From the NCBI GenBank assembly GCA_039812645.1, contig JBDIAV010000082.1, positions 1 through 16,005 on the forward strand: DNA of 16,005 bases. Reading direction: 5' to 3'. The notes beneath the pieces are model-generated. The model was not told the DNA's origin. It made no database searches and was given only the letters and a program-made list of their open reading frames with translations. Position numbers and translations under genes: made by a program. Origin of the DNA: Ancrocorticia sp039812645 (lineage in GTDB: Bacteria > Actinomycetota > Actinomycetes > Actinomycetales > Actinomycetaceae). Each line of letters begins with the position of its first letter. Within the stretch, counting starts at the first letter, position 1. Positions 1-5,875 of this stretch are shown here, one piece after another.

Positions 1-1228
1 TCTCCGCCTTGGGGAACACCTCGGCGAGATCGGCAATGAACGGGATAGAGCCGCCTACACCGATGTCCACTGATTCAGTACCCCACGCCTGCTCAAGGGC
101 CCAGCGTGCCGCGACCGTAGCCGGGGTATCTTCGCCTGCCTTAAAGGCGGGGCCGGTCTCCTCCACCTCGACGCTCACATGGGCGCCGAACGGCGCGTGA
201 GATTCAAGATGTGCCACAAGCGCGTGTGCCGCTTCCGCTGGGTCCTGACCCGGAGCCACACGAAGCGAGAGGCGGGCGGAGCAAGACGGGATCAGGGTGT
301 TTGACGCCTTGTCGCAGGACGTGACATCCATGCCGATAACAGAGAGGGCGGGCTGCGTCCACAGACGGGAAGCAATAGAGCCGCGCCCGGACAGCGTCAC
401 GCCATCAAGCACGCCGGTATCCGCGCGCAGCGCCTCTTCGCTGTAGTCAGCGGTGGCGTCATCGTAAGCAGTCAAACCAGCAACCGCGACGGCGCCGTCG
501 TCGTCGTGCAACGTCGCAACAAGACGCGACATGAGGGTGACGGCGTCAAGAACCGGGCCGCCGTACATGCCCGAATGTAGCGCGTGGTCGAGAACCTCGA
601 GGGTGACACCGACAGTCACGACGCCACGCAACGACGTGGTGAGCGAGGGCGTACCAATCTTCCAGTTGTTGGAGTCAGCGACGACGATGACGTCGGCAGC
701 GAGACGGTCGCGGTAGGTGTCGAGGAAGTCGTGGAAGGTAGGCGAACCGATCTCTTCCTCGCCCTCGATAAAGAGAGTGACACCCACGCCGAGTTCGTCA
801 CCGAGCGCCGCAAGCGCTCCCATATGCACGAGGATGCCGGCCTTATCGTCAGCGCTGCCGCGACCGTAGAGGCGGCCGTCGCGCTCCACCGGCTCGAAAG
901 GATCGGATAGCCAGCCGTCCAGCGAGCCCTGGGGCTGCACATCGTGATGGGCGTAGAGCAGGACGGTGGGCTGACCCGGCTGTGCCTCACGATGGGCAAG
1001 AATAGCGGGGCGGCCAACCAGGCCGGAGGCGGTGTGAAGCTGAATTACCTCGGCGTCGAGTCCGCGAGCGCGCGCCAACTCGGCAACAGCCTCCGCGCTG
1101 CGCGTCAGCTGGCTCTGATCGAACGAGTCAGCGGAGACCGAAGGAATACGAATAAGCTCTTCAAGTTCGCGGCGATGGGCGGAAAGCTGCGCGTCAACTC
1201 TGGACGCAAGATCCTCAAAGCTAGTCAT
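1..1228 (-). CDS. M20-family dipeptidase (Zn-dependent), partial at the window edge
   Basis: N-terminal 409 codons of a cytosolic metallopeptidase predicted to cleave dipeptides or short peptides; the C-terminus lies left of base 1. Visible in order: the first metal site YAHHDVQP (His94 ligand, Asp96 catalytic helper), GRGSADDKAG (Asp127, bridging ligand), EGEEEIGSP (Glu158 general base, Glu159 ligand) and VADSNNW (Asp185 ligand). A lid/dimerisation domain follows from about residue 200, then a GGSIPFI segment returning to the catalytic domain. The last metal His expected in the family is outside the window. These motifs fit the M20 dipeptidase group (Rv2141c-like) better than DapE. Start chosen at ATG 1226-1228: TAGTCT, a good -10 element, ends exactly 6 nt before it, suggesting a leaderless message. 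A GGAG is only 2 nt from the ATG, too close for normal ribosome binding. Exact substrate unknown. Confidence 0.9.
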   Translation of the reverse strand, partial: MTSFEDLASRVDAQLSAHRRELEELIRIPSVSADSFDQSQLTRSAEAVAELARARGLDAEVIQLHTASGLVGRPAILAHREAQPGQPTVLLYAHHDVQPQGSLDGWLSDPFEPVERDGRLYGRGSADDKAGILVHMGALAALGDELGVGVTLFIEGEEEIGSPTFHDFLDTYRDRLAADVIVVADSNNWKIGTPSLTTSLRGVVTVGVTLEVLDHALHSGMYGGPVLDAVTLMSRLVATLHDDDGAVAVAGLTAYDDATADYSEEALRADTGVLDGVTLSGRGSIASRLWTQPALSVIGMDVTSCDKASNTLIPSCSARLSLRVAPGQDPAEAAHALVAHLESHAPFGAHVSVEVEETGPAFKAGEDTPATVAARWALEQAWGTESVDIGVGGSIPFIADLAEVFPKAE

Positions 1229-1240
1229 TACTCCAGACTA
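1229..1240 (-). promoter_or_regulatory. Probable leaderless promoter (-10) of the M20 dipeptidase gene
   Basis: On the minus strand TAGTCT (1240-1235) fits the actinobacterial -10 consensus TANNNT. It is followed by exactly 6 nt and then the ATG, so transcription would start at or within a base of the start codon. No convincing -35 is visible; TTACCG lies 18 nt upstream. Confidence 0.45.
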
Positions 1241-1390
1241 GCGAGTTCATCGCACAACCGGTAACGCGAGAGGCAATCGACTCGTGGAACCTTGGTAGCC
1301 AGCAGCAGGCCACCTGCCCACAGGGTGATATCCCTCCCGACTTTCCTCAGCAAAATGGAGCACGACAGCTACGGCACGTACACTGGGCGA

Positions 1391-1396
1391 TAGTGT
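1391..1396 (+). promoter_or_regulatory. Possible -10 element of the DUF3043 gene
   Basis: TAGTGT matches TANNNT and would put the transcription start near 1403, giving a leader of about 38 nt. It sits between two copies of CACTGGGCNA starting at 1381 and 1411. No clear -35 hexamer is visible, so support is weak. Confidence 0.25.
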
Positions 1397-1440
1397 CTTG
1401 TCCGGAACAACACTGGGCTAACGATGAAGATGGAGTCAGC

Positions 1441-2121
1441 GTGTTTGGAAAGAAAAAGGAAACCGAAGCGGAAGTGACGCCCGAAGAGGTGGGGCCCTTT
1501 CTGCCGAAGGGCCAGAGTCCGCGGAAGGGATCCCCTACGCCCAAGCGCAAGCAGGCGGAAGCGGCCAATCGTCGTCCGATCGTGGCTGATCACCGCACCC
1601 TGACGAAGGAAGAGAAGCGCATCCGTAAGGCTGAGGAACGTGCGCGCTCTGATGAGGCCTGGCGCAAGCAGCAGGACGCTATGAAGAGTGGCGATGAGCG
1701 CAACATGCCCGCCGCCCATGCTGGCCCCGTGCGCCGCTTTGCCCGCGATTACCTGGATGCGCGGACCGGCATCGGCGTCGGCTTTATGCCTATGGCTTTG
1801 GTGCTGCTGGCCTCGATCTTTGTCCAGGCGTACAACCCAGAGATCTTCATCTACGTGACGCTTGGTGTATACGCCATCTTCATTCTCATGATCATTGACT
1901 CGGCGTGGGCCGTGCGCAACGCGCGTACCTTGGCCGAGCACAAGTTCGGTGCCGATAGGGTTCCGCCCCGCTTCTTCTGGCAGATGTTTACCCGCACCTT
2001 CTATCTGCGCCGCTGGCGTCTGCCCGCCCCGCAGGTCAAGCGAGGACAGTACCCCGCCGGTGGTACGAAGGAAGATCTCAAGGAAGCCCGCCGCGCTCGT
2101 AAAGAGAACAAGGTGGGCTGA
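1441..2121 (+). CDS. DUF3043-family membrane protein
   Basis: 226-residue protein of the actinobacterial DUF3043 family (Rv2206-like), function unknown. The N-terminal ~110 residues are charged and probably disordered or helical: a Lys/Arg/Glu-rich stretch with KRKQAEAANRRPIVAD, then a probable coiled segment TKEEKRIRKAEERARSDEAW at residues 55-74. The family core follows, with FARDYLDAR before two predicted membrane helices at about 113-130 and 134-154, then a basic cytosolic tail containing FYLRRWRLPAPQVKRGQYP. GTG 1441 was preferred over the in-frame GTG at 1393 because GGAG at 1432-1435 lies 5 nt upstream and because MFGKKK is a typical family start. It is divergent from the M20 dipeptidase and convergent with pyrD. 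Both termini are predicted to face the cytosol. Family call fairly sure; role unknown. Confidence 0.88.
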   Translation: MFGKKKETEAEVTPEEVGPFLPKGQSPRKGSPTPKRKQAEAANRRPIVADHRTLTKEEKRIRKAEERARSDEAWRKQQDAMKSGDERNMPAAHAGPVRRFARDYLDARTGIGVGFMPMALVLLASIFVQAYNPEIFIYVTLGVYAIFILMIIDSAWAVRNARTLAEHKFGADRVPPRFFWQMFTRTFYLRRWRLPAPQVKRGQYPAGGTKEDLKEARRARKENKVG

Positions 2122-2153
2122 GGGCTCCAACGAGCTCTACAAGAAACGACGTG

Positions 2154-2183
2154 TGAGGCGCCACCCGACTGGGTGGCGCCTCA
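2154..2183. terminator. Strong hairpin after the DUF3043 gene (first of two)
   Basis: A perfect 13-bp stem, TGAGGCGCCACCC pairing with GGGTGGCGCCTCA around the loop GACT. It lies between the convergent DUF3043 and pyrD genes. No T-run follows on either strand, so it may work as an actinobacterial U-tract-less terminator or as a transcript-end stabiliser for either gene. Confidence 0.65.
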
Positions 2184-2196
2184 TGCATTCGTGGCT

Positions 2197-2220
2197 ATGA
2201 GGCGGGGCCTGCCGCCTCAT
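2197..2220. terminator. Second hairpin between the convergent DUF3043 and pyrD genes
   Basis: A 9-bp stem, ATGAGGCGG with CCGCCTCAT, loop GGCCTG. It repeats the TGAGGCG/CGCCTCA arms of the neighbouring hairpin, so alternative long-range pairings are possible. It lies 36 nt beyond the pyrD stop and probably ends pyrD transcription. Confidence 0.5.
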
Positions 2221-2255
2221 GTGGCAGCAACGACGCTGCGGTAGCCAACAAAACA

Positions 2256-3278
2256 TCAACCCGCAGTTCTGGCAAGAGCTCGGTTGAGCTTGCCGGGCAG
2301 GAACGGCCCCTCGTATACGAACGAGGTGAGGATTTCTAGCAGGTCGGCGCCCGCGTTAAGCATGCGGTTGGCATCCCCCACGGTGAAAATGCCACCCACA
2401 CCAATAATGATGCGATCCGGGCCAAGCAGCGTGCGCAACTGCGTGACAACCGCAACTGCTCGCTCATGTACCGGAGCCCCGGACACTCCACCCTCGCCAT
2501 ATTCGTGAGCAATCGTGGTATTCGTCGCGACTACCCCGTCAAGGTCCTCATCAATGACCATCTGCGCCACCTCGGCGATATCTGCGTCAGCGAGATCTGG
2601 CGCGATCTTCACCAGTACCGGTACTCGGCGCCCTGCTGCCTTCTCGGAGGCCTGGCGAGTAGCTCGCGCAATCTCCCGCAGTGAGTCCACAGCCTGCAGA
2701 TCACGCAGGCCCGGCGTATTAGGGGACGACACGTTAATGACCAGGTAGTCTGCCCAGCGCGCGAGCTTCGCGGCGCAGATCGAGTAGTCCTGGGGAGCGT
2801 CCTGCGCGGAGGTCCACTTATTTTTACCAATATTTACACCGACGACGGCGGCGCGTCCCCGCTTTGTGGACCGCAGCTCGGCGAGCCTTTCAGCGACGGC
2901 GTCGGCACCATCGTTGTTGAATCCCATCTTGTTGCGGAGGGCCTTCTGCTCGGTGATACGCCACGAGCGTGGCTTCTCATTGCCCGGCTGCGGCTTCGGA
3001 GTCACTGTACCGATCTCAGTAAAGGCGAAGCCCAGAGCAATGGTGCCAAGAATTGCCTTGGCGTCCTTGTCCTGACCGGCAGCCATGCCCAGCCGACCGG
3101 GTAGCGGGCGGGCAAGAAGACCTCGGAAGGAACCTCCTCCGCGGTATCCGACAGTCGCCTGATACAAAGGGGCCAATGGACTACGGCCAAAGATCCCGAT
3201 CGCCTTCATAGCGAAGTGGTGCGCCTCCTCGGGATCCGTGTGTACGAGGAAATTCTTGTAAACCCAGCGATAAAGCAC
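2256..3278 (-). CDS. pyrD: Dihydroorotate dehydrogenase (quinone), class 2
   Basis: 340-residue FMN enzyme that oxidises dihydroorotate to orotate in pyrimidine synthesis, passing electrons to membrane quinone. The N-terminal helices (about 1-40, with LYRWVYKNFLVHTDPEEAHHFAMKA-type sequence) are the membrane-associating extension that marks class 2. The barrel shows AAGQDKD (Lys71), TVTPKPQPGNEKPR (89-104), NKMGFNNDG, VNIGKNK, NVSSPNTPGLRDLQ (182-195, catalytic Ser185), VKIAPDL (Lys224), ATNTT (251-255) and GVGGI (293-297). Length is normal. Start is GTG 3278, with GGAGG 5 nt upstream lying inside the end of the preceding gene; the gap to that stop is 1 nt, so the two are co-transcribed and probably translationally coupled. 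Oddity: Gln69 in AAGQDKD, where I expect a hydrophobic residue (F/L). Confidence 0.96.
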   Translation of the reverse strand: MLYRWVYKNFLVHTDPEEAHHFAMKAIGIFGRSPLAPLYQATVGYRGGGSFRGLLARPLPGRLGMAAGQDKDAKAILGTIALGFAFTEIGTVTPKPQPGNEKPRSWRITEQKALRNKMGFNNDGADAVAERLAELRSTKRGRAAVVGVNIGKNKWTSAQDAPQDYSICAAKLARWADYLVINVSSPNTPGLRDLQAVDSLREIARATRQASEKAAGRRVPVLVKIAPDLADADIAEVAQMVIDEDLDGVVATNTTIAHEYGEGGVSGAPVHERAVAVVTQLRTLLGPDRIIIGVGGIFTVGDANRMLNAGADLLEILTSFVYEGPFLPGKLNRALARTAG

Positions 3279-3279
3279 G

Positions 3280-3717
3280 TCAGCCTCCGTTGCGAGTTGC
3301 GATTTGCGAGGGTGCGGACCAGATAAGCCAGATGACCGCCGCGACCGCGCCCGCGAGCGGCAGGAAGAAATAGGTAGAGCCAGCCTCGTACCACGGGTTC
3401 ACCGGGAGGAGCGCATCCGTTTCTAGGAAGAGTGCGGCCAGTGGTGCGACGACGTTGATCGTCCACGATACTCCCGCGAGCCGCCGCATCTTGAGGCCGT
3501 TGTGGATAATTCCGACGGAACCTGCCACCCAAACCAGGTCCGCAAGCAGTGTCGTGAGTGCCGCAGCAATCTCCCCCTGCTGGAAAGCCATCGTCGACGC
3601 AATGATTCCACGCCAGGTAAAGATCGCCGCCCCTACGGCCAACGCCATAAGCAGTATGCGCGGCCATCCGTGCGTGGATGCACGAGTGTCACGGATCGGC
3701 TGGGTCTCTTCGCTCAC
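3280..3717 (-). CDS. Small four-helix membrane protein of unknown function, upstream of pyrD
   Basis: 145-residue polytopic membrane protein I cannot assign to a named family. Four hydrophobic stretches: about residues 19-41 (WPRILLMALAVGAAIFTWRG), 47-70 (GEIAAALTTLLADLVWVAGS), 82-98 (GVSWTINVVAPLAALFL) and 112-134 (STYFFLPLAGAVAAVIWLIW). The N-terminus is polar (SEETQPIRDTRAST) and the tail short. No catalytic motif is visible. GTG 3717 was chosen because AAGGA sits 7 nt upstream. It is the first gene of the pair with pyrD (1-nt gap) and is divergent from pepA across only 53 nt. The tight link may mean a role around the membrane-bound dehydrogenase, but that is only guilt by position. Confidence 0.75.
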   Translation of the reverse strand: MSEETQPIRDTRASTHGWPRILLMALAVGAAIFTWRGIIASTMAFQQGEIAAALTTLLADLVWVAGSVGIIHNGLKMRRLAGVSWTINVVAPLAALFLETDALLPVNPWYEAGSTYFFLPLAGAVAAVIWLIWSAPSQIATRNGG

Positions 3718-3758
3718 CGATGATTCCTTCGTTTCAGATTCCCTGTGTGAGGGTGCCG

Positions 3759-3764
3759 TACCAT
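3759..3764 (+). promoter_or_regulatory. Probable leaderless promoter (-10) of pepA
   Basis: TACCAT matches TANNNT and ends exactly 6 nt before the pepA ATG at 3771. There is no Shine-Dalgarno sequence at a suitable distance from that ATG, which supports a leaderless transcript. The expected -35 position has no recognisable hexamer. Confidence 0.45.
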
Positions 3765-3770
3765 GGCGTT

Positions 3771-5219
3771 ATGACTATCATTGCAGCTTCTCCGACGGGG
3801 ACGCCACAGGGCGGTGCCCTTGTCATCGGCATACCAAGCACTAAGGATACAGACTCTTCCACAAGTACAGCCTGGGAATCCAATGCGCTGGACTCCACGG
3901 CGCTTGCGGAGCTTCGCACGGCATTGGAAACTCTGGGGGCTTCACAGGCACGCGAGACCGTCACGTGTCTGACCCTGCCGAGCTGCCCTCACCTTCGCAT
4001 CATTGCCGTGGCATTAGGAAGTGCCCCTTCCTTGCATGACCTGCGCCAGTGCATCGGTGCCGCGCTGCGCGTCTCGACGTTGTCCGGGGACGTCGTCGTC
4101 GATATTCCTCACACTCAAGCCGCAGAACTCGCAGCGATTGCTGAGGGAGCACTACTTGGTGCGTACCGCTTCACCACGTACCGCAGCAAGAAGCAGCCTG
4201 AGGCCGCGAACTTGACCATTCTCACAACCATTGCGGGCGCAGACGAGCAGCTTGAGCGAGCAAAGATTCTTGCCGAGGCACAAAATGCCGTGCGCGACCT
4301 CGTCAACACTCCCGCCGGCGATCTGCGGACGGTGGAACTCGCCACCGCGGCAGTCAACATGGCACAAGACACCGGAATCGTTGCCGACGTGTGGGACGAG
4401 GAGAAGCTCGCCGCGGAGGGCTGCGGCGGACTACTTGGTGTAGGTGCCGGCTCCGCCTCCCCTAGTCGGATGGTGCGCCTCTCATGGGAGCCAGAAGGAG
4501 CCGCACGTTCCGTGGCTCTCGTGGGCAAGGGCATCACCTTCGATTCGGGTGGTTACAGCCTCAAGACGCACGCCGGCATGCTGGATATGAAGACGGATAT
4601 GACGGGGGCGGCAACGGTGGCGGCTGTCGTCGTCGCTGCAGCACGGCTCCATTTGCCCATCAAGGTGACCGCCTGGATGTGTATCGCCGAGAACATGATT
4701 TCCGGAACAGCAACCCGCCTGGGCGATGTGTTGACGCTCGCTAACGGCACCACCGTGGAGATCAACAACACGGACGCCGAGGGCCGCCTCGTCCTCGCGG
4801 ATGGACTGACACAGGCCCTCAAGGAAAAGCCGGACGAAGTGATCGATATCGCCACCCTCACCGGCGCCCAGATCGTCGCACTTGGCGGACGTTACGCGGG
4901 GCTCATGGGAACCGAGGAGATGACCTCGGCGATTGCTTCGGATGCGGAAATCGCCGGTGAACTTATCTGGACGATGCCGCTACCCGCCTACCTGCGCAAA
5001 TCACTTGATTCGTCGGTCGCCGACATGAAGAACTCCGGAAGCCGTTTCGGCGGCATGCTGGTGGCTGGGCTCTTCCTCAAAGAATTCGTAGGCGACACCC
5101 CGTGGGCTCACATCGATATCGCCGGGCCCTCCTACAACAACGAAGAGCCCTGGGGCTACACGCCGAAGGGAGCTACCGGCTACGCCGTGCGCACACTCCT
5201 TACACACCTCGGCGCGTAG
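3771..5219 (+). CDS. pepA: Leucyl aminopeptidase, M17 family
   Basis: 482-residue cytosolic metallo-aminopeptidase, normally hexameric with two metal ions, removing N-terminal residues from peptides. The N-terminal macrodomain-like part (about 1-165) is variable, as is usual. The catalytic C-terminal half has VGKGITFDSGGYSLK (251-265: Lys253 and Asp258 ligands, Lys265 catalytic), DMKTDMTGAA (Asp276), the signature NTDAEGRLVLADGL (333-345: Asp335, Glu337, Arg339) and SSVADMKNSG. All metal and catalytic residues are present. The frame is open back to 3678, but the family's length, the MTIIAASP start and a -10 element exactly 6 nt before ATG 3771 favour this start. It is divergent from the pyrD pair and convergent with the small gene after it. 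The neighbourhood pepA - small gene - lpd - sucB recalls the Streptomyces order. Confidence 0.95.
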   Translation: MTIIAASPTGTPQGGALVIGIPSTKDTDSSTSTAWESNALDSTALAELRTALETLGASQARETVTCLTLPSCPHLRIIAVALGSAPSLHDLRQCIGAALRVSTLSGDVVVDIPHTQAAELAAIAEGALLGAYRFTTYRSKKQPEAANLTILTTIAGADEQLERAKILAEAQNAVRDLVNTPAGDLRTVELATAAVNMAQDTGIVADVWDEEKLAAEGCGGLLGVGAGSASPSRMVRLSWEPEGAARSVALVGKGITFDSGGYSLKTHAGMLDMKTDMTGAATVAAVVVAAARLHLPIKVTAWMCIAENMISGTATRLGDVLTLANGTTVEINNTDAEGRLVLADGLTQALKEKPDEVIDIATLTGAQIVALGGRYAGLMGTEEMTSAIASDAEIAGELIWTMPLPAYLRKSLDSSVADMKNSGSRFGGMLVAGLFLKEFVGDTPWAHIDIAGPSYNNEEPWGYTPKGATGYAVRTLLTHLGA

Positions 5220-5256
5220 GCAGATTCGATCAGCAGCACGATCTCATCAAAGGGTT

Positions 5257-5296
5257 TGTGCACGGCAGCACGGTTCAAAGCCGGGTGTCGTGCACA
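5257..5296. terminator. Weak hairpin between the convergent pepA and small-protein genes
   Basis: TGTGCACG (5257-5264) and CGTGCACA (5289-5296) form a perfect 8-bp stem around a 24-nt loop that contains some further pairing. It is followed by a CATCTTTCA stretch. It is the only inverted repeat between the two stops, so a shared terminator is plausible but weakly supported. Confidence 0.35.
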
Positions 5297-5330
5297 CATC
5301 TTTCACATGAGGAAGCTCTATATCCCGGTG

Positions 5331-5669
5331 CTACCGCCCGCGCTGCTGACGCAGATTCCACTGCCTCATCGAATCTGGGTACCCGGTTTTGACGATCTCA
5401 TAGAACGGGATGCCTAAATCGTTGGCGATAGAGGCTGCTGTCTTGAGATCCGGAACTCGGCGCCGTGTCCATTCGCCGTCCCTCGCGACGAGTAACAACG
5501 CGGACTGTTCACGCGGGGTCTCGGGCTCAAAATAGGACTCAACTCCTACTCGGGAGCCAACAAACTCCTGGAAATGGGACAGCGTGGCCGACTTCGCCGC
5601 GCGCTGGTCATGGCGCGACGTACTCGTAGAGTTGTTGTTCTTAGGCGTGCGGCGCGAGAAAAGTCCCAT
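5331..5669 (-). CDS. Small conserved actinobacterial protein between pepA and lpdA (function unknown)
   Basis: 112-residue soluble protein. Residues 1-25 are basic and Ser/Asn/Thr-rich (MGLFSRRTPKNNNSTSTSRH), probably disordered. The rest forms a compact domain with LLLVARDGEWTRRRVPDLKTAASIANDLGIPFYEIVKTGYPDSMRQW; the pattern GEWTRRRV...IPFYE...GYP..MR resembles small proteins found next to pepA/lpd in other Actinobacteria, some labelled 'oxidoreductase' without visible basis. There is no dinucleotide-binding motif or cysteine, so I do not support that label. ATG 5669 was chosen because TACCCT lies exactly 6 nt upstream as a leaderless -10; an in-frame ATG at 5705 would add 12 residues. It is divergent from lpdA, with a 20-bp palindrome between them. 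Position suggests a link to E2/E3 or lipoate metabolism, unproven. Confidence 0.75.
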   Translation of the reverse strand: MGLFSRRTPKNNNSTSTSRHDQRAAKSATLSHFQEFVGSRVGVESYFEPETPREQSALLLVARDGEWTRRRVPDLKTAASIANDLGIPFYEIVKTGYPDSMRQWNLRQQRGR

Positions 5670-5675
5670 GTACCA

Positions 5676-5681
5676 AGGGTA
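5676..5681 (-). promoter_or_regulatory. Probable leaderless promoter (-10) of the small gene before lpdA
   Basis: Read on the minus strand, TACCCT fits TANNNT and is followed by 6 nt and the ATG at 5669. The only purine-rich, ribosome-site-like stretch (AGGAAAGG) is about 16 nt away, too far for that ATG. Confidence 0.4.
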
Positions 5682-5715
5682 TCTGCCTTTCCTCCCCGGA
5701 TGCATGCGACTCGGG

Positions 5716-5735
5716 CCTTGAATATCAATTCAAGG
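5716..5735. promoter_or_regulatory. ARG-box-like palindrome in the divergent region before lpdA
   Basis: CCTTGAATATCAATTCAAGG is an inverted repeat with perfect 8-bp arms around ATCA; the pairing extends one more G-C base pair outward (5715/5736). Its core TGAAT-N4-ATTCA has the exact arm sequence and spacing of the E. coli/Bacillus-type ArgR operator. Its centre is about 57 nt upstream of the small gene's predicted start and about 98 nt upstream of the predicted lpdA start. Binding by ArgR is inference. It could instead be an operator for another dimeric regulator or an RNA hairpin. Confidence 0.5.
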
Positions 5736-5787
5736 CTCTCGGCGATAAATCCCACCCGATTTTGTTGTTCGTGGCACAATGAAAGAG

Positions 5788-5816
5788 TTGTGAAACTCGC
5801 TTCCCAAAGATAGATA
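5788..5816 (+). promoter_or_regulatory. Probable promoter of the lpdA-sucB operon
   Basis: TTGTGA (5788-5793) and TAGATA (5811-5816) are separated by 17 nt, the ideal spacing. An overlapping GATAAT at 5813-5818 is an alternative -10 with 19-nt spacing. The predicted transcript starts near 5823, giving a leader of about 50 nt before the GTG of lpdA. Confidence 0.55.
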
Positions 5817-5875
5817 ATTGGGACGTAGGTACTAGTCGTACGGGCTAGACCATTCCGAGCTCGAGGGAGAGGTAC

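Noticed and set aside
616..1017. 133-codon minus-strand open frame overlapping the M20 dipeptidase
   Set aside because: It is in another frame of the same strand; the dipeptidase frame is continuous from 1228 to the left edge with intact metal-site motifs.
1369..2130. 253-codon open frame antisense to the DUF3043 gene
   Set aside because: A GC-biased shadow of the sense gene; no family signal in its translation, and the sense frame has a good start and membrane helices.
3763..3774. Four-codon open frame ATGGCGTTATGA overlapping the pepA start
   Set aside because: Too short to argue as a leader peptide, and a better reading is the -10 element plus leaderless ATG.
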